Below are positions 1 to 6,335 of a stretch of DNA of 7,536 bases, one piece after another. The stretch lies in NCBI GenBank assembly GCA_030604975.1, contig JAUVUV010000097.1, positions 1 through 7,536 of the forward strand, written 5' to 3'. Position numbers and translations under genes: made by a program. Within the stretch, counting starts at the first letter, position 1; each line of letters begins with the position of its first letter. Source of the DNA: Candidatus Glassiibacteriota bacterium. Its GTDB lineage: Bacteria > Gemmatimonadota > Glassbacteria > GWA2-58-10. Below the pieces are notes generated by a model. It saw nothing but the letters and a program-made list of their open reading frames with translations, did not search any database and was not told the DNA's origin.

Positions 1-635
1 ACAGTTATCTGGCGGGTGTCCGCGAGATGACCCGAAAGGCCGGGGTACTTCTTATATTTGACGAGGTAATCACCGGTTTTCGCCTGGCCGCAGGGGGGGC
101 ACAGGGGCGTTTCGGCGTGATCCCCGATCTCACCTGCCTCGGAAAGATTATCGGCGGCGGATTTCCGGTGGGCGCTTTCGGCGGCAGGCGCGAGATAATG
201 GAACACCTCTCGCCGCTCGGGCCGGTTTACCAGGCGGGTACGCTTTCAGGAAACCCCTGTGCAGTAGCTGCAGGACTTTTCGTTCTGCGCAAACTGATGT
301 CAGAGCCGCCCTACAGCCGTCTCGAGGAACTTGCCTCGCGCCTGGAAAACGGTATCCGGAACAACCTGGAAAGTCTCGGGATTGAACTTACGGCAAACCG
401 GGTCGGCAGCATGATGACCCTGTTTTTCACAAGAGGTCCGGTAACTGATTTTGTCTCGGCCAAGAGCTCGGATACTGCTGCGTTTGGCCGGTATTTCAAC
501 GAAATGCTTAATCGGGGCGTTTTTATCGCACCGAGCCAGTTCGAGGCCGCGTTCGTTTCCACCGCCCTGACAGAGGAAAATATTGACCGAACAGTGGAAG
601 CCAACAGAGAGGCGCTAAAAACATGTCTCAGATAA
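1..635 (+). CDS. hemL: Glutamate-1-semialdehyde 2,1-aminomutase, C-terminal half (5' end outside window)
   Basis: This PLP-dependent cytoplasmic enzyme moves the amino group of glutamate-1-semialdehyde to give 5-aminolevulinate, the last step of the C5 route to haem and other tetrapyrroles. The frame is open from base 3, so the Met at 27 is internal and the real start lies off the left edge. About 211 of the roughly 430 residues usual for the family are visible. Clear HemL signatures are the PLP-ring aspartate in IFDEVITGFR (bases 54-83), the Schiff-base lysine in LTCLGKIIGGG (Lys codon 144-146), GAFGGRREIM, and GPVYQAGTLSGNP (bases 219-257). The C-terminal GVFIAPSQFEAAF segment is also typical and distinguishes it from generic class-III aminotransferases. 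The C-terminus is intact. The last 13 nt overlap the next gene, suggesting co-transcription. Identification is by recalled family motifs and is very secure. Confidence 0.96.
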   Translation, partial: SYLAGVREMTRKAGVLLIFDEVITGFRLAAGGAQGRFGVIPDLTCLGKIIGGGFPVGAFGGRREIMEHLSPLGPVYQAGTLSGNPCAVAAGLFVLRKLMSEPPYSRLEELASRLENGIRNNLESLGIELTANRVGSMMTLFFTRGPVTDFVSAKSSDTAAFGRYFNEMLNRGVFIAPSQFEAAFVSTALTEENIDRTVEANREALKTCLR

Positions 636-1936
636 ACTTACCCTTAACAAGGATCAGTCTCGGGATGCTCCGAAGTAAACTTGAGATCTGCTTTTGTTTC
701 GCATTCGTCGCAGCATTTCTTTTCTCTGCCTGCTACCGGGAACTTAAAGTACCCCCGAGAGTTATTTTCGGTCCCGAGGGTGTGCCGCAGATCAGGGTAC
801 GCCTGCTTAACCGGGCGGAAAAAGTGAGCCTGAAAGCCGGTGAGCACGGTATCCTGATTTCGGATGCGGCAAGTGGTGCAAAGATCGCCGCTCTTGCTTC
901 GGGTCAGGGGTGGGATGTGGTGAGATTCGGCCCTGCAATGGAACTTCGCGTGGCCACACCGGACGGGCAGGTCAGCCAGCCCCACCCGCAGGGCATTCGG
1001 GTGGTGGGCCTGGGCAATCCAAGTGTTGTGGAAATCGGGGGCCGGCTTTACCGGGGTGCCATTCTAATCCACAGCGGTGCAGAGGGAAGAATGATGGTGG
1101 TCAACAGCCTGCCTGTCGAGCAATATCTTCGCTCTGTGGTGCCTGCTGAAATCGGTCCTCTGGACTTGCACTATCTGGAAGCCTTGAAAGCCCAGACCGT
1201 AGCCTCGCGCAGTTACGCGATGTCAATGATGGAGCGAAACTGGAATTTCGCTTTCGATCTGACTGCGGACACCGACGACCAGGTCTATAAAGGAATGAAA
1301 AGCGAGACTCCGGCTGCTGACCGGGCAGTCTACGAAACGATTGGCGAATGCCTCACACATAAAGGAAAGGTTGTGCCTGCCTTTTATCACAGTACATGCG
1401 GAGGGAGAACCGCGGAGCCGGAAGAGGTGTGGGGCAGGCAGTTCGCCAGGGATAATCCTTACCTGAAATCAGTGAAAGACGGTGACCGGGACCAGGAGTC
1501 GAGGTGGTATTCCTGGAAAATTACCTGGACAAGGAAGGAATTACTGGAGGGGATCAGAAAAGCGCTTCCCTCTGTAGTCAGTCTTGCCCTGAGCGATATC
1601 GGCGAGCCACAGGATATCGAGGTGATGGAGAAAGGACGCTCCGGCCGCAATGTGCTGCTCAAGGTCACCACCGAAAAACGGGTCCTTCAGATCACAGGTG
1701 ACCGGATAAGAAGAGTGCTGCGCCAGGGCGACGGCTCATTGTTGCCGAGCACCTGGTTTAACCTGTCAGTGGAGCAGGAACCGCGCGGTGCGGTTATAAT
1801 CGCCGAGGGAAGAGGATTCGGCCACGGGCTGGGCATGTGCCAGAGCGGGGCGAAAGCACGGGCAGATGACGGTGATTCCTACAGAAGCATCCTGAGAGCT
1901 TATTACCGCAAGCTGAAAATTGTGAAGATGTATTAG
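623..1936 (+). CDS. SpoIID/LytB-domain lipoprotein, probable peptidoglycan-active envelope protein
   Basis: This 437-residue protein has a hydrophobic N-terminal segment (about residues 22-36) ending in a lipobox-like FSAC, with Cys37 as the likely lipidated residue. It is therefore probably an envelope lipoprotein. Residues 55-150 resemble the N-terminal SpoIID region (IRVRLL and following). Residues 155-275 carry the SpoIID core: VVPAEIG with Glu176, the position of the catalytic Glu in the lytic-transglycosylase SpoIID family; EALKAQTVASRSYA (186-199); YHSTCGG (255-261); and EPEEVWG. Near the C-terminus comes GRGFGHGLGMCQSGAKARA (396-414). Firmicutes SpoIID cleaves denuded glycan strands during engulfment; homologues in non-sporulating bacteria are mostly uncharacterised, so a role in glycan remodelling is inferred. 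The ATG at 623 overlaps hemL by 13 nt and has GAGAGG 10 nt upstream. An in-frame ATG at 665 (Met15), preceded by AAGGA, would give a more typical 22-residue lipoprotein signal and is a credible alternative start. Confidence 0.9.
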   Translation: MSQINLPLTRISLGMLRSKLEICFCFAFVAAFLFSACYRELKVPPRVIFGPEGVPQIRVRLLNRAEKVSLKAGEHGILISDAASGAKIAALASGQGWDVVRFGPAMELRVATPDGQVSQPHPQGIRVVGLGNPSVVEIGGRLYRGAILIHSGAEGRMMVVNSLPVEQYLRSVVPAEIGPLDLHYLEALKAQTVASRSYAMSMMERNWNFAFDLTADTDDQVYKGMKSETPAADRAVYETIGECLTHKGKVVPAFYHSTCGGRTAEPEEVWGRQFARDNPYLKSVKDGDRDQESRWYSWKITWTRKELLEGIRKALPSVVSLALSDIGEPQDIEVMEKGRSGRNVLLKVTTEKRVLQITGDRIRRVLRQGDGSLLPSTWFNLSVEQEPRGAVIIAEGRGFGHGLGMCQSGAKARADDGDSYRSILRAYYRKLKIVKMY

Positions 1937-1949
1937 TAAATGAAGGATT

Positions 1950-1984
1950 AAAAAAACAGGGACACGACATACCATGCCCCTGTT
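1950..1984 (-). terminator. Rho-independent terminator for the leftward genes
   Basis: Read on the minus strand, AACAGGG (1984-1978) pairs with CCCTGTT (1961-1955) across a 16-nt loop, and the stem runs directly into a run of T (A run 1950-1956 on the plus strand). It begins about 55 nt after the stop codon of the propeller gene. The stem is short (7 bp) and the loop fairly large, so strength is uncertain. On the plus strand the same hairpin is followed by CATTAAGATT rather than a U-tract, so it is a poor terminator for the SpoIID-like gene, whose stop is only 14 nt from the A run. Confidence 0.6.
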
Positions 1985-2039
1985 CATTAAGATTAAAAAT
2001 GAATATGCTGGAGCTTTATTTCCGGGTTAGTTCCTTTTG

Positions 2040-4265
2040 CTAAGGTGTTTTTATACTTTGTCTGACTGTAACCAGGTTGTAGCACTGGTCGTAGGCCTGG
2101 ACAGTCACTGTGTGCTCGCCTGGAGAGACTTTCTCCCATACCAGCCGGAAATCCTCCTCAAGGCTGTCCTGGATTTCGTCCACAGGCGCCACCCGCCTCG
2201 CTTTTTCAGCATCCACGGCAACCTCGACCCGTTCGATTCTGCTTGTCTGATCCCGGACCTTAAAACTGACCTCGAATCCCAGACCGTTATTGAGCTTAGA
2301 GACGCGAAAATTCTGGATCGAGGGCGGTGTGTTGTCCACAGTGAATACAGGGCTTATCCGTTCCGAGCTTTCAGCGCGACCGCCTGGATTATCTAAAGAG
2401 TCATGGGCCGTGACCTTAAGCAGGTATTTACCATCGGCCATGGATTCGGTGTCGAAAACGACAGAATTTTCCGCAATGTTGAGCTCCAGGGGCCGCCAGG
2501 TCGACTCCGAGATTCCCCGATAGTGTACGTTGTAGCGCAGCTCGTCGCCATTCGGGTCGTTGGCGTTCCAGCCCGCCATGCGAAACCTTTTCTCGTATTC
2601 CTTTTTGCCCTGGAACGGGTTTTCCGTAGAGCGCTTCTTTTTATTGTTCAACAGTTTTTCCACTTCATACGGATAAGTCTTTTTCACCTCCGGTTTTCCC
2701 ACAGTAGATGGCGGACGCTTAACAAAAAGGCCTTGAGGCATAAGGCGTATCGGACTTATCATCGGGGGGCGATTACGGCGCAAGTAGGAAACCGTGACTT
2801 CGGTTAGCCTTGGAGTCACACCCGGATTATCGCTCTCCAGGACCGCCTGCCACTGGAAATACCTTCGTGGAGGGGAGGAAATATCCGCTCCTGACTTTTC
2901 TCGTAACGATTCAGACCACAGGCTCCAGGTGGTATCCGGACGAGCCGTATTACCGGAACGGGTCCGAAAATACACCCTGGTGGAAGAGGGGATTTGACCT
3001 TCCCATGAGATTCTGCCCCATTTCGAGGGGAGACCCCCATTGAGTACCTTGCTCGTGAAAGTGCCCCGGGACAGGTAACCTTTCGCGACCTCGAATACCT
3101 TGCCGGGATTGCCAGTGCAGATCAACATGCGCCCGGCAACAGGCAGGAATCCGGTGACATCACTTTCCTCGAATGAATTCAGCAGCGTGAGCTCGCCTCG
3201 CTTATCCACAACCAACAGGTTGTTTTCCTCTTTTTTCGAAACGAACACCGCTCGGCCGTCTTCCATCATCCCAAGGGACATTACCGTTTCTCCGGTTCCC
3301 CGCCAGAGGCGTGTGACAAAGCGGTCCTGATCGAAAAAATAAATCTCGCTGTTGGCTGCCGGTCCCCTGAGTTGCGAGGGTCTTCCAAGGATAAATTGCT
3401 GGGGGGCCTTTGAACTCTCGCCCTCCTTTGAGTCTTTCTCATTAGAGGGCGTGTCGGTCGAAATCCCGGGCTGAGGCAGGATCCCTTTCGCCTGTTCGGC
3501 AGGTGTTTGGATTTCGAAAGCGGCAACGAAAAGATTGTTTTGACTGTCAACCACGATTGATCTGATATCTTTTAACGGACTGTCGTAAATGATAGATACA
3601 CTCCCCCCGGGATCTACCTGATAAAGAAGAGCGCTGCCGCTTGAGCCTGCAAGAAGGTTTCCCTTGCGGTCGAAAGTCATGGAAAGTATATGCGCCTCCT
3701 CAGAATCAAGAACGAGTTCGCCGTTTCCGCTACGATCCACCCTGTAAATCCTGCCTTTCGATCCCACTGCCACGTAGAGCTCGCCATCCGGTCCGAATTC
3801 CAGATCCCAGATATATTTCTCCTCGGGATCGAAAAAAGTTTCACCCTGGGTTTTTCCTTTCGGTACCCGGTAAACTCTGCCCTCAGGCGAAGCGCCGACA
3901 AAAAGATCGCCGTTGGCGTTCACAGCCAGTGCATACACATCCGGTTCGAGAGCATCGTAGACAGTGGCGGTATCACCTCTGGCGGATATTTTCAGCACCC
4001 GGCCCTCATGCCCGGTGGCTGCGTAGCGTGCACCGCTGCGGTTGCTTACCAGGGTCCAGATATAGGGTTCTCCGATGTCAGTTATCAATTTTACGTTCGG
4101 CGCCAGGGCCAGTGATTCATCGGCAAGGATAGATACACCCTCCGCTTTGCCGCTCATGAAATCATTCCTTGACCGGCTGGTCCAGAATTGCGGACCATCC
4201 GCTTCGACCCCGGCAGCCAGGCAAATAAGAAACAGGGTTGAGCTGCAAATAGCTGATTTGAGCAA
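2040..4265 (-). CDS. Exported seven-bladed beta-propeller protein with C-terminal beta-sandwich/Ig-like domains
   Basis: The function is unknown. Starting from TTG at 4265 the protein has 741 residues and begins MLKSAICSSTLFLICLAAG, a good Sec signal peptide probably cleaved after VEA (about residue 22). Residues 69-393 hold propeller blades with a recurring pattern of hydrophobic strand, then G-x-L-[YF]-V, then G-[RK]-[VI]-[YL]-[RK]-[VI]. Units begin near 69, 110, 152, 193, 234, 328 and 370, about 41 residues apart where uninterrupted, suggesting seven NHL/SMP-30/WD40-like blades. A polar, low-complexity insertion (253-304, rich in K, E, S, P, Q) splits blade 5 from blade 6. Residues 397-496 look like a beta-sandwich with TWSLWSESL. 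A basic linker follows (about 515-560), then Ig/FN3-like domains containing DPNGDELRYNVHYRG, DGKYLLKVTAHDSLDNPGG and VDNTPPSIQNF. No catalytic motif is visible. It lies 56 nt downstream of the S55 peptidase gene and is probably co-transcribed with it. A role in protein or ligand binding outside the cytoplasm is inferred. Confidence 0.85.
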   Translation of the reverse strand: MLKSAICSSTLFLICLAAGVEADGPQFWTSRSRNDFMSGKAEGVSILADESLALAPNVKLITDIGEPYIWTLVSNRSGARYAATGHEGRVLKISARGDTATVYDALEPDVYALAVNANGDLFVGASPEGRVYRVPKGKTQGETFFDPEEKYIWDLEFGPDGELYVAVGSKGRIYRVDRSGNGELVLDSEEAHILSMTFDRKGNLLAGSSGSALLYQVDPGGSVSIIYDSPLKDIRSIVVDSQNNLFVAAFEIQTPAEQAKGILPQPGISTDTPSNEKDSKEGESSKAPQQFILGRPSQLRGPAANSEIYFFDQDRFVTRLWRGTGETVMSLGMMEDGRAVFVSKKEENNLLVVDKRGELTLLNSFEESDVTGFLPVAGRMLICTGNPGKVFEVAKGYLSRGTFTSKVLNGGLPSKWGRISWEGQIPSSTRVYFRTRSGNTARPDTTWSLWSESLREKSGADISSPPRRYFQWQAVLESDNPGVTPRLTEVTVSYLRRNRPPMISPIRLMPQGLFVKRPPSTVGKPEVKKTYPYEVEKLLNNKKKRSTENPFQGKKEYEKRFRMAGWNANDPNGDELRYNVHYRGISESTWRPLELNIAENSVVFDTESMADGKYLLKVTAHDSLDNPGGRAESSERISPVFTVDNTPPSIQNFRVSKLNNGLGFEVSFKVRDQTSRIERVEVAVDAEKARRVAPVDEIQDSLEEDFRLVWEKVSPGEHTVTVQAYDQCYNLVTVRQSIKTP

Positions 4266-4270
4266 ACTTT

Positions 4271-4275
4271 CCTCC
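4271..4275 (-). promoter_or_regulatory. Strong Shine-Dalgarno that favours a TTG start for the propeller gene
   Basis: On the minus strand GGAGG (4275-4271) lies 5 nt upstream of an in-frame TTG at 4265-4263. The upstream ATG at 4277 overlaps this motif, has no evident ribosome binding site of its own, and would add four residues (M-E-E-S) that put acidic residues at the front of the signal peptide. The TTG start gives a Lys-containing n-region instead. The start choice is an inference from spacing and signal-peptide quality. Confidence 0.6.
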
Positions 4276-4321
4276 ATCGATTTCAGAATTTAAGAAAACT
4301 GATAAAAACAAATTAGAGTTT

Positions 4322-6178
4322 TCAGGGACGCGGTTTCAAATCGACCTGGATCACCTTGAAACCGTTGACCAGATAGCCGGTCGGTTTTTCTATTTCAACC
4401 AGAGTCAGGTCATTCAGTGGAAGGGTTGCTCCCGCTGATTTGTCGGACTGCAGCAGGGACCAGACAGAAGGCGGCAGGCCGGTCATCTCCCGTCCTCCAA
4501 GAATCAGACCCTTCTCAAGCTTAACCACTTTGAGATAGAGACAGTTATTTTTCTTAGTCGAGTTGATCAAGCGCACCAGGTGCTCGAGACTGGTATAAAG
4601 AAACCGGTTCGGCGAAAGTTGAAATTCGGTTCTTGTTATGATGTCTGCAGCACCGACCATAATAAAAAGTTTCGTATCCGAATCGGCAGCCGGCATTACA
4701 ACACTGAATCGCTCCTTGAATTTAGGGCCGGTGTAAGGATCGAGAACGACTTCAATCCTCACGCTGTCGCCAGGATAAACTGTTTTACGGTCCAGGTATA
4801 CCTCGCGCACTTGTACGCGCGGGAAACCTTCCTCCGCATCCACCTCAAGCTCGATCTTCTTGATTTGTGCCGGGCCGTAATAGTTGCTGTACAGGTATTG
4901 AATGATGATCTGCAAAGCTTGAGTGAGTTGGCTGGCAGCCATACTGCCGGCGTACATGTTGTCGATAGTTATCGGCTCGGTTCCCTCAATATCGATTTTG
5001 CCGCTTACCCTGAGAGTCTGCTCGCTGAGAGCATCGCTCACCGGCCCAAGGGAATTGATCAGAGTGATCGCTCCCAGGACTGGCGTAAGCATTTTGTGGC
5101 GCACCAATTCGTAGCGGAAACTTTCCACTTTCGGCCCGGGCAATTTCAACACGATATTCAGAGGGATCATATTAGGCTGGCTGCCTACGATACCGAATAC
5201 ACCGTTGGTGTGGTCTGTTTTGATGCTGCCCATGAAAGTGGTGCTGTTGGAAATCTTGAACGATTGGGCGATGTTCGGCAGCACGGTTACGATTTCTGCG
5301 GCGGTCATCGGGAAATCGACCGGGCCGAAGTTGAGGAATGGATGGCCGAAAGCCAGGAAACGGTCGCCGTCCCGAAGGGTGAGCGTACCGGTGGCAGCAA
5401 GAGAGATGTCTCCTCTTATCAGTTGGGCACTGACTGCCGATCCTGCCTCAAAAGTTGGATTTCGGGCTGCACTCCTGGGTTCGTCACCTGCATTTCCACC
5501 CATCAGCGGCACCAGACCGAACGGAGCGAAAATTTTGCCAAAACGTTTGACCACCTCGGGATGGCAGCCGGAGAAGATCAGCGGAACCTCGAGCCTGGTC
5601 AGCGAGGCGCCGCCGGCAGTGAAACTGCCTGCGGCAGGCCCGCTTTCGCCAAAGGTGCCATCCAGCAGTGGATTGGCTGGGGCCTCGAAGGGGTTATAGA
5701 GCTGGGTTGCTCCGGCCGGCGGGCCTGCCGCGGCGCCGCTTTGCGGCGCGGCGGCGCCGAATGCCCCGAAGCTGGATTCTATTTCGAGCATCTGCTCGAT
5801 CGGTGTTATGCCGAATATCGGATTCTTGGAAAACTGCCAGCCGTAAGCCATAGCCCCGATAAGTTTGCCGTCGATATAAATCGGGCTGCCGCTCATTCCA
5901 CCAATGACGCCGGTATACTGAAGGCGGTCTCCCTGAAGTTCAGCAAGTATGATATCTTTCTTGGGAAGGAAATTTTTGAGAGTTCCGAGGATTTTTACAT
6001 TAAATTCATCGATCTTGTCACCTTGGAAAACAGTCTTGCCGACACCCACCATCCCTGGTTCAACTTCGGATACAGGCATGATCGGCAATGGGGCGCCTTC
6101 ACGAGCAATAGATAGAGTGGGGAAGGCAAACAAAAAACCCATTAGAAAAAATGAAATTCTGACAATTAAAGAATACAT
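4322..6178 (-). CDS. Exported SpoIVB-like S55-family serine peptidase homologue, apparently circularly permuted
   Basis: From ATG at 6178 the protein has 618 residues and starts with a Sec signal peptide (MYSLIVRISFFLMGFLFAF, likely cleavage near residue 25). Residues 30-132 match the serine-bearing half of SpoIVB: a PGMVGVGKTVFQG strand, then LGTL, then GVIGGMSGSPIYIDGKLIG, with the likely nucleophile Ser96 (codon 5893-5891) and a possible acidic partner Asp84. Residues 137-193 are a Gly/Ala/Pro-rich linker. Residues 255-345 match the His-bearing half: SLAATGTLTLRDGDRFLAFGHPF with His279 (codon 5344-5342), then MGSIKTDHTNGVFGIVG. Residues 350-618 are beta-rich and unassigned. SpoIVB itself is about 426 residues with a PDZ domain and cleaves SpoIVFA in sporulation signalling; no PDZ is evident here and the substrate is unknown. 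ATG is preceded by GAAAGG with 4-nt spacing. TTG at 6190 is a longer option with no ribosome binding site. The propeller gene follows after 56 nt. Confidence 0.87.
   Translation of the reverse strand: MYSLIVRISFFLMGFLFAFPTLSIAREGAPLPIMPVSEVEPGMVGVGKTVFQGDKIDEFNVKILGTLKNFLPKKDIILAELQGDRLQYTGVIGGMSGSPIYIDGKLIGAMAYGWQFSKNPIFGITPIEQMLEIESSFGAFGAAAPQSGAAAGPPAGATQLYNPFEAPANPLLDGTFGESGPAAGSFTAGGASLTRLEVPLIFSGCHPEVVKRFGKIFAPFGLVPLMGGNAGDEPRSAARNPTFEAGSAVSAQLIRGDISLAATGTLTLRDGDRFLAFGHPFLNFGPVDFPMTAAEIVTVLPNIAQSFKISNSTTFMGSIKTDHTNGVFGIVGSQPNMIPLNIVLKLPGPKVESFRYELVRHKMLTPVLGAITLINSLGPVSDALSEQTLRVSGKIDIEGTEPITIDNMYAGSMAASQLTQALQIIIQYLYSNYYGPAQIKKIELEVDAEEGFPRVQVREVYLDRKTVYPGDSVRIEVVLDPYTGPKFKERFSVVMPAADSDTKLFIMVGAADIITRTEFQLSPNRFLYTSLEHLVRLINSTKKNNCLYLKVVKLEKGLILGGREMTGLPPSVWSLLQSDKSAGATLPLNDLTLVEIEKPTGYLVNGFKVIQVDLKPRP
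5731..5759. repeat. GC-rich palindromic patch inside the S55 gene linker
   Basis: The 8-bp palindrome CGGCGCCG occurs twice, at 5731-5738 and 5752-5759, exactly 21 bp (seven codons) apart. Between them GCGCCGC (5733-5739) and GCGGCGC (5743-5749) can form a 7-bp hairpin with a TTT loop. It encodes alanine-rich stretches of the linker between the two S55 half-domains, so codon choice in low-complexity protein sequence is the simplest explanation. Confidence 0.55.
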
Positions 6179-6237
6179 AAGACCTTTCAAGTCGAAAAAG
6201 TATCTAAAACGAGATTAAGAATAAAAAGGGTTATAAA

Positions 6238-6274
6238 AAACTACTCGTATAATCATATTATGTCAACTATTCAA
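6238..6274 (-). promoter_or_regulatory. Candidate sigma70-type promoter for the S55-propeller pair
   Basis: The AT-rich gap upstream of the S55 gene contains, on the minus strand, a perfect -35 box TTGACA (6266-6261). A weak -10 TAGTTT (6243-6238) lies 17 nt downstream. An alternative overlapping pair is TTGAAT (6274-6269) with TATACG (6251-6246), also at 17 nt. Either would place transcription start about 50-65 nt before the ATG at 6178. An ATAAT-CAT-ATTAT inverted repeat (6249-6261) falls within the spacer region. I see no convincing terminator for the upstream antiporter gene in this 157-bp gap, so read-through from it is possible. Confidence 0.35.
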
Positions 6275-6335
6275 AGGATAAACCGGCTTTTATATAATAA
6301 AATCTAAAGGCGAAATTGTTCCAACAGGCAAGAAC

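Noticed and set aside
27..29. ATG as the start of hemL
   Set aside because: The frame is open upstream to the window edge and the residues before it (YLAGVRE) continue the HemL fold; a HemL of 202 residues would lack half the enzyme.
4580..6115. A 511-codon open frame on the plus strand, antisense to the S55 gene
   Set aside because: It lies wholly opposite a gene with a signal peptide and recognisable S55 motifs. Its translation has no recognisable domain and the skewed His/Arg/Glu-rich composition typical of the antisense shadow of a real gene.
6249..6261. ATAAT-CAT-ATTAT inverted repeat as a repressor operator
   Set aside because: Five-base arms in a strongly AT-rich gap are expected by chance; position near a candidate promoter is the only support.
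6318..6335. GTTC...GAAC hairpin as terminator of the antiporter gene
   Set aside because: Only four base pairs with a ten-base loop, and no clean T run directly after it on the minus strand.
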